Shown here piece by piece: positions 50,540 through 60,000 of a stretch of DNA of 60,000 bases. Both the position numbers and the translations under genes were made by a program. The DNA comes from Cristatella mucedo (lineage: Eukaryota > Bryozoa > Phylactolaemata > Cristatellidae), in the NCBI GenBank assembly GCA_009760855.2, contig WPIO01000145.1, positions 461,001-521,000 on the forward strand. The letters run 5' to 3'. The number at the start of each line of letters is the position of its first letter. Position 1 is the first letter of the stretch. The notes under the pieces were generated by a model, which saw only the letters and a program-made list of their open reading frames with translations, had not been told where the DNA came from and did no database searches.

Positions 50540-51236
50540 ATGTGTACCCAAGCTCGGTTCGGTTGGCTGGGACCGGACGGCTGTAATGAGGGTCACCGGC
50601 TAGGCCGGGGTCGGACCTACGGCATGGCCGGATGTGTGCGGGGACGTGAGGTCGCCGGAGCTCTTGGGTAGGAGAAGTTAGCCAAGTAAGTCGTGGTGTT
50701 GGAGGCTCTCGGTCGCGCCGAGTTATGCACATGGATTCATGCAGGCGTGCTCCGACGATGCTGCCACGCACGCAAGGGAACGAGTACTTAAGGCCCGAGC
50801 GGAGCTGGATAGCTCGCTCGTTGTTAAGACTTGTATATTCCGCGTTCCCCGTGTAGCGTGTTCGTGACACCCCCCCTGTGTGTTGGCGTCTTTCGGTGGA
50901 AGCTCACGACTGTGGTAGTTGTCGACTTGGACTAGCCAATCAGTTACTCAGCCAGCCGGGTTTCGGACTGCATACGCTCGTACTGTTGGATTCGGAGTCG
51001 GTACAACGACAGGACTGCAGAAGCCGACTGACCCCAACTAACACGTTGGTTTGCGCTTGCTGCCTCCATAGTATACCACGTATAGGACCCTCCCTGTAGA
51101 CTTGTTTAGTTCCCCTATTGTTGTTGGTGCATGCGTTGTGATAAAGAGGTTTACCCTGACGGCCGCTCGTCTTACCCTAGCTCGGCGGCATGGCGAGCGG
51201 CAGCGTGGCCGGAGTATGGCGGGGTTTGACAGGAAC
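50540..51236. other. GC-rich island, possible solo LTR
   Basis: A 700-base GC-rich block in AT-rich surroundings begins near tgtacccaagctcgg and ends near ggggtttgaca. It has a tatatt box-like motif at about 50833 and gataaag at about 51140. TG...CA borders and size would fit a solo LTR, but no target duplication or adjacent internal region is visible. Confidence 0.2.
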
Positions 51237-53494
51237 TAGCCTCTGACTCCTGGAATTTGGTTACAGATGTAGCAGAATATAAGCGGAGAATTCTTACACT
51301 CAATTGGCATTGTACGCCACAAATATCCGTTGCTTTAAATAACTACATCAGCCAAAAAAGTGGCTAATTGTTCTACAAAAAGTAACTCACAACGTTTATG
51401 TCATTACATGACTGTAGCAAGTGGACCTCAGGAAAGCCAATATCCTTATACATAGTGCGTAATGTTAAAGTGCACTCGATCTTTGATGTACAAAACCTAC
51501 CAAACCTGATGCGCCAAAGCAGAGCAAAACGCACCATTTATCATTGTTAATGAGTATTTGGAAAATGATAACAAATGGCAGATAACTGATATAATGCAGA
51601 CCAGTCTTATGGATATCGTATAAACGGGCTTAGCTTCGGTTTGCTACTTAGCCGGGGGGGGGCTGGCAAGCTATAACCGACAGGCTACACTGCCATTGGT
51701 TGGAGTTAGTAGCTTCTGGTCAAGCAACAGCTACCATTCAGAGCAGGGTTTTGACTACATCAAATGCTGTCGCTAAACAGCAAACCAAGAAACGCAGGAG
51801 TAGGAGCACAACGTAGGTGTAGAACACACCGAGGCACGTTCGATAGGTAGTAGAAGCATTCGATGGCGAAAACCGCAGACCAGGCTCGAAACCGATTTGC
51901 ATAGGTCTTTTGCGCAGGGAGTTCTCACAAATAAGTGCTTGGTCCTGAGCTTTTGCAGCTGTCGTCCGACATGCCACCGAGAGTCTTCCTTGACAGGCTG
52001 AGCTTAGCACTTAGATAGTTTAAACTTCGAAGCCCTGAGCTCATAGAGAAATTGCCTACATCCTGCATAACCGCAGCCGCCTGAGCCAGCAAGGGACCCC
52101 CCCCCCCCCCGCAAAAAACCTGGTGTACAAACCAGGTGTCGTGATTAACATGTCGTCCGATTCTTCTTATTGCTCACTGTAAGCTTACCTATAAATAGCA
52201 AAATGCCTCCGTGCCTGCTTTCGGTGTTAAATCGTGTTGTGCATTTAACCTGCTTTAGCTATGCGGATTTGGCCAAAGAAGAATTACATGAATAGGCACC
52301 GCGCGTCTTGAAGATCTTATGAATTTGAGTTATGGGAGGATCAGGACTTCAGAACTCATGTTTAATTCGCCATCTAATGATAATTTACAAATTTAGTTAG
52401 CAGATAGTATTATTTCCTTCAATATTATTTCTATTGCAATATTATGTATTCCTTCTGGCAGGTACGCGAAGAAGAGCTGGACTCACTCCTTCCGATCTCC
52501 CCCAGACCCCTGCCCCGTGGGGTTGCTCGGGACTGCTGTTTAGCAGGGTGTCCCCATTATAAAGAGAACTTGGAAACACGTATTTAGACAACTTTTAAAA
52601 ATGTTGTGAGAATTCCGAAGTTTTTGGTGTTCACAGCAGGGCTGCTGAAATAGCGGATCTGTTGGGTGTCATTTGCTTGATCAAGTGCTGATGCTACATT
52701 GGCGATCGCGATTGGAATCGACCCATGGAACCAAACTTTAGCGATCGAGTTTATGTCACCATTCTCTGTAGCAGCTTTAGCGTTTTTCCCTTTCAACTCT
52801 TATATTGAATCCTGACCCTGAAGACGATGACCTGAACTGGCAGGATGGGATCGGACGGGGAGAGTAGTGGCTGTCTAGGAGGTGTGCCTCTGTCAATCTC
52901 GACTGGAAATCTTGACTCGCCGATGAACTTGTATATTATCTGCTTCTGTGGGGTTAGCCAACGGAAGCCTCAACTACACTAAAAAAACACGTTTTGTAGG
53001 CGTAAAGCAGCACGATACAGGTACTTCTATCAGGTCACTTCTGCAAAGCACTATTCTTTTTTGGTGCAGCTGTAGCCTTAAAACTTGAAAAAGCTACCGA
53101 GTTAAGAAAATTCACTAGTTGGTATGCATTGACTAACTCGGCTGCCGTAGCAACGTACAGTTAAGTACGGGTTGGCATGCACTTCGTTTTGGCAAAAGAG
53201 TGCTACTGCAACGTGGGTCAGTCTTAGTCGGTCAGAGAGAACTTTTTTTGTCATCGGAGCTCTTTTTTAATTATGAGACCAAAGAACTGTGCCTGACATT
53301 GTTTCGAGGCTTTCATCTTATGTGCGCCCGCTGTTAAAGAACACGGTCGTTGAAGAGAAGCTAGTTGAGCGTAATTACCGTCCTCGATGTACACCTTGGT
53401 TATTCAATACCTAAAGCATGCAATGTATTTATAAATATGTGAGCAAGGCGTGTGCCGTTTGTTTACTAAAATTCTAAGTATCTTGCAACTCCCA
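51237..53494. other. Intergenic, nothing firm
   Basis: Poly-G at about 51654-51662 and poly-C at about 52097-52111. About 52880-52950 shares tcttgact..c..(a/g)atgaacttgta with the SINE-C end at about 53645-53672. Confidence 0.3.
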
Positions 53495-53680
53495 ACACCT
53501 TTACGCTGGGCCTGGCGGTAAGGGGCTGGAGTTGTAAGACCCCACACGATTCAGATTGTGGATTCGAGTCTTAATAGCTACCGTTTCTCTAGGCAATGTG
53601 ATCGGTAGCCGCTTAGGTTCCTCTGTCTAATGAGGCTTCCAATCTTGACTAGCTAATCGCTGACGAACTTGTAATTGTTC
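53495..53680 (+). mobile_element. SINE-C, possible tRNA-derived repeat
   Basis: A-box-like tgggcctggcggtaagggg and B-box-like gtggattcgagtctta, 60 bases apart, are followed by a unique body ending cgctgacgaacttgta. A fragment of the end recurs near 52915. Degenerate. Confidence 0.4.
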
Positions 53681-53932
53681 CTGCCTCTCCTTGAATCTTT
53701 ACTGAATCTTATCTTTTCATTTAATTTGCCATTTAATATTGCTGCTCAGCATGGGTGGGCTAGTATTGCGATTCTTAACTTGTTAACGTTCGCGGAATCG
53801 CTATTTCTACCACTAGACGTCCAGGGAGTGCTTTCTACTATTTTTTTTTACTTACCCTGCATGCGACTGAGGGCTCAGGGATCTCCTCGCCGTGCGTCGC
53901 TAATAACTACCAATTAAAGCACGAGTAACATT

Positions 53933-56900
53933 ATGTCGCCGCAGCTCTTCCGGCATAAAATGACCTCGAAACTGGATCGCGTACCTTCATCTGTTATGCT
54001 GACTTTACCGATGTCGTGCCAGATATGCTTTGGGAAGGTTCGTAGCCGCAAAGTCCGGGACAGCTAGCCCACGCGTCATACACATATAGCCAATCTAGTA
54101 GCTTGGAGCTGCGCGAATCCCCACCACCTTCTGCTGCGGGCACTTCGGCCTGCACTAACATCCTAGTAGTTCGTCGCCCCTTCGTCATGTCAAGTGCTAG
54201 AATATTGCATGTTATTCGGTACTGCAGTTTTCAACTTTCTGCTTGTGTCGTAAACGAAACTGTGTGGCCGACCTAAGAAACTAAGCATACATTCGGTCGC
54301 ATCGCCTCCTCAGCTGGAGCTCCGCGTTTCAGACGCTGCTCTTCTCAATTTACTGAGACCTCTGCGTCGTCATTTTCCGCTTCCGGTCTTTCGCCTGCTG
54401 CCTTAATATATCTTCCGGCTTGCTCATGCTTATGCCGTTTGGATAGGTGAAGCAACCCGTCATATGCCCCAACTGTCATGTCTTCTGCCGCGACTGCTGT
54501 GCGCTGTGGTCGCAGCGGAACGACTGCTGTGCGACATGCCGAGTGCCAGTGACGAAGGACAGCCCGTATCGGACGCTGCTAGGTGAGCCGGGCTTTAAGC
54601 TTGGAGCTGCAGGTGATGCGGTCTCGTGTCTTGCTCTTCGGACACCAAGTTTTCTTGCTTTTCGGACGTCTGTCCTACCTCTGACTTCGAATGGGAATTT
54701 GCTTACTATGTCTTGAGGTTCCCAGTCTGTTACAGAGTGGCGGACTAACATGTCTTTAACCCAGCAGCTAGATTCTTGACCAGTGAGTCTTTAATCCACT
54801 AGTTAGGTACTTGACTTAACGAGTCAGGTTGTTGGTTCAACTTCTGCAGCTTGTAATTTTTTATTGCTTGCTTTAGGTAGAGTTAAATCTGCAAAGGATA
54901 TTCCATCGCTATATTAAAGAGTCTTTTTAATAAGCTGGTCTTTTACTTTTGTCGGCGGCACAGTTTTTATTTGTGGCTGCAGCGTTCCTGCAACATGTAG
55001 AACTACTGTTACTGTCTGACTGTAGACTAAAGCTGTGCTACAAACAGCTGCATTGAAGTCTGTAGAGTGGGAGTTGTTGCGATGCTCTGCTGATCCAAAC
55101 CTGCGCTCAATTGTTCAGATTAGCAAGACAAATCGTTGTTTGTCAATGAGAGTTCTGCTAGAGTAGTGGGTAGGTCCATCGGGCTGTGTACATTTGCCCA
55201 GCATCATCCACGAGCTATAAGCAGTATATTGCCTTTAAGCAGCACTCAAACGATGCAATTGGTTGATCTTACGTGCTTGTAGCAGTTACACACATGCACA
55301 CATACACACATACATATATACACACTTGGGTAAATGCAAACACCCACACACATCCTAAGTCGATATGATACGCCGACTCACTTACTTATGGGCATGTGTA
55401 CACGTATATAGTGACTTGATACTGTTCTGGGTGTTACGATGCTTGCACTTCTCGACTCCTGGATCCGTGGATATTTGAGCCCTGCAGCAGGCAAGTCTTT
55501 ATTGTCCTCTGCAAGCAGGGTGATAGCCACTAATCTGCCAATATACAAATGAGACTGTTGAATCAGTTAACATTTACTTTACTTTACATCAAGCAGCATT
55601 TAATCAGTGCATATCAGCCTGCTAATTTTGGCCTGTGAACTGTGGGTTTAAACTGTAGTGGTTGATTGCTTGCTGTCTCGAATTAATCACGTCACTGCGA
55701 CATGTGATTGTGACATCTGCACCTCCTGTCTCACCGAGTTCAGGTGGTGAGGCAGTGAGCGAGGAAGATAGGAATGGATCGTTCTGCTATGCCGAGGTTC
55801 GCCGCCTTCGTGCTATGCAGCTGATTGACTCCTATGAGGTATGCTCCCTCCTGATCCTGCGCTCACACTGCACCATAGCTCTATTGCATTTGCCTCTGCT
55901 GCTAGTGCTTCGGGCTGCTGGTGTTGCGGGCTGCTGCCACACGTGCTGGCGATCGCTACCAGGCAACTGTACCTGCATATTTCCTGCTGTCCTGGTACCA
56001 GAACCCCCGGGTCTTAGCCCAGGGATAAGGTGCTTGCTCTTCACGACCCAGGTCGTGGGTTCGAGTCCTGCGGTGTGTGGTCCTTTATTGCTCAGTGCCA
56101 GCGGTGGTGATCGCCCGTAAGGCTCTTCTGCTACTATAAAAATGAGGCTGCTAAATCAGCTAATCGCTCGTATTATTGATTTCAGCTGAGCTGAACTGTG
56201 CCTTCTGCAGCAGCAATCCTGCAGGGAGGGGTCAAGCCAGGATTTTTAGTGAGGACAGAGCTAAACCTTGACGTGGCAGTAGGTCATGGCCTCCACTTTG
56301 AAATCAGCGTGGAAAGGCATTGTTTTTGCAATGCTGTGCGCTGTTCTCTGCTGGGGCAGCAGCCAAGTGCTGTCGTGTTTTGAGTGCTTCCGAAACCTGG
56401 CGTCCCAATACGCAGCATATGTGAAGTGCCTAGAACGAGATTAAATTCTCTTGAGGGTGCTATGCACATTTATTATTAATAATATTATTTGTTGTTGTCC
56501 CTTTTGGGAGAGCTGGAAACTTCTTGCTAAAACTGCATCTACACTGGAGAACGTTCGAGGTCGAGACAGCCGAGAACTTGAGGCCACGTCATTCGTTTTG
56601 ACTGGCAAGGGCAGGTACAGGTGGCTGATGAGAAAGATCTGAGTCTCACGGGTCTGGGTTCGAGGAATTAGCAGGGCGGTCTACTTCTTGGTGTTAGATC
56701 AGAGACTGTTGAGGCAGCCGACCAATCAGAAGCATACCCAAAAAGCAACATGAATGCTGCCATCGTAGACTCGTTGCGTGGGGCAGACCAGTCTGTTGTA
56801 CTGCAAGAGTTTGGAAAATGGAAGTTTATTGATGAAGAAAGCTGCCTACAGAAGGATGATGGCTAAATTTTGTATGACTTGTATAAAAGCTTATATAGGC

Positions 56901-58759
56901 AGCACCACATATGTGTCAGTAGATAGCCCTTTGCTCAATTTCCATTTTCAGCCAAGCAAGAAACTTTACGTCCTTCATACTTCCGAGGTCTCTCTTGTTG
57001 CCAAGTGAGAACGAATGTACAAGCCGTAGCCTGACCACGAGGCTAGTCTCGACTCTGAACAGTTAAAGTGTATACATGGCTGGTTTGAAGCTAATTTGCA
57101 CTTGGGGACAAGTTCACGAGTGTCTCAACTCCTAACGTTCACCGATGTAGATGCAGTTTAAGACATGCCACTAGGAATCTGTGTTGACACTAACTAGTAG
57201 CCTTTACCCCTATTCCGAGAGCCTTAAACTGCCCGAGCCTCTTGAGAGGCTCCTTTAGACATGTCTCAAATTAATTGCCTCTGTGGCCGTGGCTTATCGA
57301 ATAGGATGGGACCCTATAGAAAGAAAACTATCGGCTGCTCAGAAAACCGACCACAAACTTTCGCACCGGAGCACTCACACGTGGCGTGGCATACTCTGTA
57401 GTAATATAATGTAATGTATCTGTGACTCCACGAAACCACAGGGACTGAGCAGTGTCAAACAGGAGAGCTTTCTGTAGATGGGATACGGGCACCCAAAGCC
57501 TAAGCGGCTTTTGGTGCCCGTATCCCATCTAAAAAAAAAAAAGGTAGATATGTGGATAAGCGGCTCGAGCCCGTGCCCTGAAGTCCTGTGTCACCCGGAG
57601 CCCTCCAGCATCGCTTGGTGCCGAGCTGTCGGTTCTTCCCTGGGTTTTGGGGTGGGGGTGTGGACATGGCCGATGTTAAACATTTGGCTCCATCCGGTCC
57701 TTAGCCAAGCCACGACTGGTGTCATCGAGCATCGGCATCCTTAGGCGACCTGCTGCATACAGTTACAGTACCCGCTGGTCGTTCCGCTGACCATCACGCA
57801 GCAGCAGCGCTTTACAGCAATAATAATAACAATAATAATAATGCACTTGATAAAGCGCGCTCAGAGAACTCAATCTCTCTCTCTCTCTAGGCACTTTACT
57901 TTTGCTGCAAAGGGAAATGCAATTGAATGGTGAGTAATATCATGCTTGATAAACAAACAAAATGAATAACATGGTTAGGGGTGACATGCACAGGGTCAGC
58001 ATGCAAATGTGGTTAGTGGCAGCATGCACAGTGTCAGCATGCATGAGCACATGAAGGACGAATCGTAGGGACCCACTAAATGCTGTCCCAATCTCTATAA
58101 TGGAGCATTCTTGAAGCCTTTGAAACTGCTCACTCCGAGAGACTGGCTCGTAATTAAAGCGCTTAATTGTGCTGCAGGGGCACGAAAAAAATGACTTAGA
58201 GCAGCCCGGCAGCCCCAACTATATGAAGACAGACCGAAAAGCCGAAGGCAGGCGCTCCACCCGTCGAAGCCTCCTAGGCTGCTTTTGAAATGTGACAGCC
58301 CTTCCGTGGTAACCCGGTAGCCACCACGGGCTAGGGAGCTTGGGGGGCTAAAAGATTGCTTTAAAGGGGGCTTGAATGCCTGTAGCAGCAGTCTGGCCAT
58401 GCCCCTTCAGCCCAGAGTTTTGGTGGTGTGGCCTGAGCTGGCTTCGCCTCCTGTGCCCTTGTGATGGATACCCCAAGTTCTGTGCCTCCCCCCCCACCAC
58501 CACCACCAGCTGTAGCAGCAGCTGGATAGTCTGCAGACGTTTTGTGAGCACTCGACAGTGTCGCCGCCGCATGCGTTCGGCTTGTGTTCAGGATGAGATT
58601 GAGCGGCTGGGCGGGACCGTGACAGAGCTCCAGGCCAAGAACGCCGAGCTGCTGCAGGCGGCCAGCGAAGCAGCTGCCATCAGCGAAATAGGCCGGAAGC
58701 TGAGCGAGGCTACACGCCTGTATGACCAGATCGAGGCTGACCTCAGGAAGCTGCAGCGG
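53933..58759 (+). CDS. OBI1/RNF219-like RING E3 ubiquitin ligase, N-terminal part
   Basis: Exons: 53933-54037, 54447-54582, 55744-55838, 58592-58759. Phases match (0, 1, 0, 0) and give 168 codons. The gene must continue past 60000, because the last donor (cagcgg|gtgagt) has no acceptor in view. The start is uncertain: Met at 53933, 53960 or 53996. LTLPMSCQICFGK-VKQPVIC matches the LTLP.(T/S)C.ICLGK...PVIC start of human RNF219. A complete C3HC4 RING follows (CQIC, VIC, CH, VFC, RDC, then CATC), then CRVPVT. Exons 3-4 supply the predicted coiled coil (LRAMQLIDSYE-DEIERL, then EIGRKLSEATRLYDQIEADL). OBI1 ubiquitinates origin recognition complex subunits to promote origin firing; that role is transferred by homology. 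Confidence 0.88.
54583..55450. other. OBI1 intron 2
   Basis: An imperfect direct repeat (ttaaccca(g/c)..agt.ag.(t/a)ttcttgac) lies near 54755-54830, and a CA/TA-rich patch at 55285-55330. No exon seen. Confidence 0.4.
55450..55575 (+). mobile_element. SINE-B, degenerate
   Basis: tatttgagccctgcagcagg...ctttattgtcctctgcaagcagggtgatagcc, then a diverged tail (caatatacaaatgagactgttgaatcagtt). In OBI1 intron 2. Confidence 0.55.
56005..56165 (+). mobile_element. SINE-B
   Basis: ggtcttagcccagggataagg (A-box region), perfect B box gggttcgagtcc at 56058-56069, cctttattgctcagtgccagcggtggtgatcgcc, gtaaggctcttctgctac, tataaaaatgaggctgctaaatcagct. In OBI1 intron 3. Confidence 0.8.
56395..56485 (+). mobile_element. 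SINE-A/LINE tail
   Basis: cagcatatgtgaagtgcctagaacgagattaaattctcttgagggtgct and an ATT-rich end. Confidence 0.6.
56486..57405. other. OBI1 intron 3 sequence, nothing recognised
   Basis: No exon or repeat recognised. Confidence 0.35.
57406..57542. repeat. Unclassified repeat copy 2, ending in a perfect fold-back and A-tract
   Basis: 57406-57475 resembles 25528-25600. It is followed by a 25-bp stem with one mismatch (57476-57500 against 57506-57530), loop taagc, then 12 A. Confidence 0.8.
57820..58090 (-). mobile_element. LINE 3' end
   Basis: (AAT)n, complement of the tail hairpin with a slightly expanded (CT)n, 3' UTR, up to the gggacccactaaatgctgtcc block. In OBI1 intron 3. Confidence 0.85.
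58091..58591. other. End of OBI1 intron 3
   Basis: Contains a (CCA)n patch at 58490-58508. The 191-codon frames on both strands over 58361-58951 arise from GC-rich sequence around exon 4 and are not genes. Confidence 0.4.
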
Positions 58760-58934
58760 GTGAGTGTTCACGACGGGATTTCTCGTGCATGTCGTTTGCC
58801 TGATCGTGCGACCGGCGAGTGTGGCCGAGAGCTCTACAGTCAGGGGGCAGAGTTTCCAGCCTCTGTTTCGCAGGAATGCCGAGCTTGGGCTGTGTTCTGT
58901 AGAAATAGATATGGTCAGCTCATTCAACTGCCTC

Positions 58935-58992
58935 ATTTTTATAGCAGCTGAAGAGCCTTAATGGCTATCGTTCTGCTTGCAGTGGGCAATGT
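58935..58992 (-). mobile_element. SINE-B tail fragment
   Basis: tttttatagcagctgaagagccttaatggctatc...gcttgcagtgggcaat is the complement of the SINE-B 3' end. Confidence 0.55.
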
Positions 58993-59719
58993 GGCGTTGC
59001 CTGCTGCCGGACTTGTTGCCATCAGCAACAAAACTTTTCACCAGAGCTAAGTCGAGATGCGGTGCCACACCCTCCGGATGCAGGGCTCGCCTTAGCCATC
59101 CATGCAGGAATGTGTGGATGGCTTGCATTCGCAGCTGAGAGCAGCTTCTGTGACATTGGGCCACCATTGGGCCAACGATTTCCCATCGTGTGCCAGGAAG
59201 CAGCTTTCTGTGTCACACAAATGTAGCAGGAAGATTATCCTCAGAGCGAAAGCACATTATGCTGCTGCTCCCAATCATACGAATCCGGAGAGTCCCTGCT
59301 GCAGAGTTGCATTCCCTCACTCGTGGAGCTGCAGAGCCTGCCTCTAAGCAGAATTGGATTGAAGTGTCGTTTTCCAGGACGGAAGAGCAGACAAAGAGCC
59401 CCAGACAAAATGCGGTATTTGACTATCGTTTATTTGGAAAAAGTCTGAGTGAAACCTTGCAATACATTCTTTTAGTGGACACGACAGACATTTCTAATGT
59501 TTGTAACCACCCCCCAGTTCACATTGTTTTTCAAGTGCTCAAGCTCAAAGGTGACTCGAATGGTATGGATTTTGATCATTTTGAATTTGAAAGTGTTGAA
59601 GTTTTAATTATTGCTTTTTGATTATCTAATTCTAAGTTCAACCATAAGGGTTTGTTCCGGTGGCCATTAAGTTGGTCTGTCATAGAACTGAACTGTCGTA
59701 GACTCTGACACTTTATGTC
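58993..59719. other. OBI1 intron 4, nothing recognised
   Basis: I find no next OBI1 coiled-coil exon here. Confidence 0.35.
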
Positions 59720-60000
59720 GATCCTAGCAAAGGCCAAGTCTAGCTTCTATAAAAACATTGTTGAATCACAGATGCACAATCCAAAAATGCTGATGTCGGC
59801 GATAAACCATCTTCTCAACCGCTCCCACATTAGCTCCTTACCTGATGATCCTTGTGATGATCTAGCCGATCGCTTCCCCTGATTCTTTGTGCAGAAGATA
59901 GACAAGATCAGGGAATCCATCCCTGCGATGACAACATCCCCACTAGAATGCTGTTCCCCGATTCCTGGCTGTACCTCAATATCTACATTTAAGCAGGTCA
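59720..60000 (+). mobile_element. LINE linker region, cut by the window edge
   Basis: [16 protein letters not shown] and DDLADRFP-FFVQKIDKI scraps correspond to the pre-RT linker, matching 5443-5620. It continues beyond 60000. Confidence 0.8.

Noticed and set aside
50433-50870. 145-codon minus-strand frame
   Set aside because: Low-information Arg/Pro-rich reading of the GC-rich island; no domain or splice context.
58361-58951. 191-codon frames on both strands
   Set aside because: Only 58592-58759 on the plus strand matches OBI1; the rest is intron read-through.

Overview
The window is animal nuclear DNA. Genes are split by GT-AG introns, most of the sequence is intron or degenerate transposon, and the recognisable proteins are animal families: a PLP/M6 proteolipid, a DHHC palmitoyltransferase, an OBI1/RNF219-type RING protein and a leucine-rich-repeat membrane protein. 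The species cannot be read from the sequence. An abundant L2/CR1-like LINE ending in (ATT)n and tRNA-derived SINEs fit a repeat-rich, probably marine, invertebrate.

All four genes I can assemble lie on the + strand. (1) 498-16057: a five-exon LRR single-pass membrane protein (822 codons before the stop) that I do not recognise as a named family. (2) 18649-25973: an M6/PLP tetraspan proteolipid, 277 residues in seven exons if the proposed four-base first coding exon is right. (3) 28926-42479: a ZDHHC2/15/20-like palmitoyltransferase, 357 residues in ten exons. (4) 53933-58759 and beyond the right edge: the N-terminal 168 codons of an OBI1 (RNF219)-like E3 ligase. I chose exon boundaries by eye from splice signals, codon phase and family conservation. 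In the first three genes the summed coding length divides by three.

Between and inside the genes is a dense mobile-element layer. It includes one L2/CR1-like LINE family (an endonuclease-to-tail relic at 3.9-6.9 kb, younger RT-bearing copies at 32.3 and 37.3 kb, many 3' stubs, and one copy leaving the window at 60 kb). Two tRNA-derived SINE families are present, and one shares the LINE's 3' hairpin tail. There are also a Tc1-like transposase relic (36.2-36.6 kb), pogo/Tigger- and hAT-like non-autonomous elements, and a broken multicopy protein gene (48.8-50.15 kb) split by a SINE. Long simple repeats include (CT)n at 21.6 kb, (TG)n at 31.6 kb and (GA)n at 33.2 kb.

The four genes show no sign of being a functional cluster. 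The PLP/M6 protein is of a class known to be palmitoylated and its neighbour is a palmitoyltransferase, but that adjacency may be chance. The best leads are the unassigned LRR receptor with twin coding hairpins, the stop codon buried in a splice donor of the palmitoyltransferase, inverted LINE copies flanking its catalytic exons, and the hairpin tail shared by LINE and SINE.
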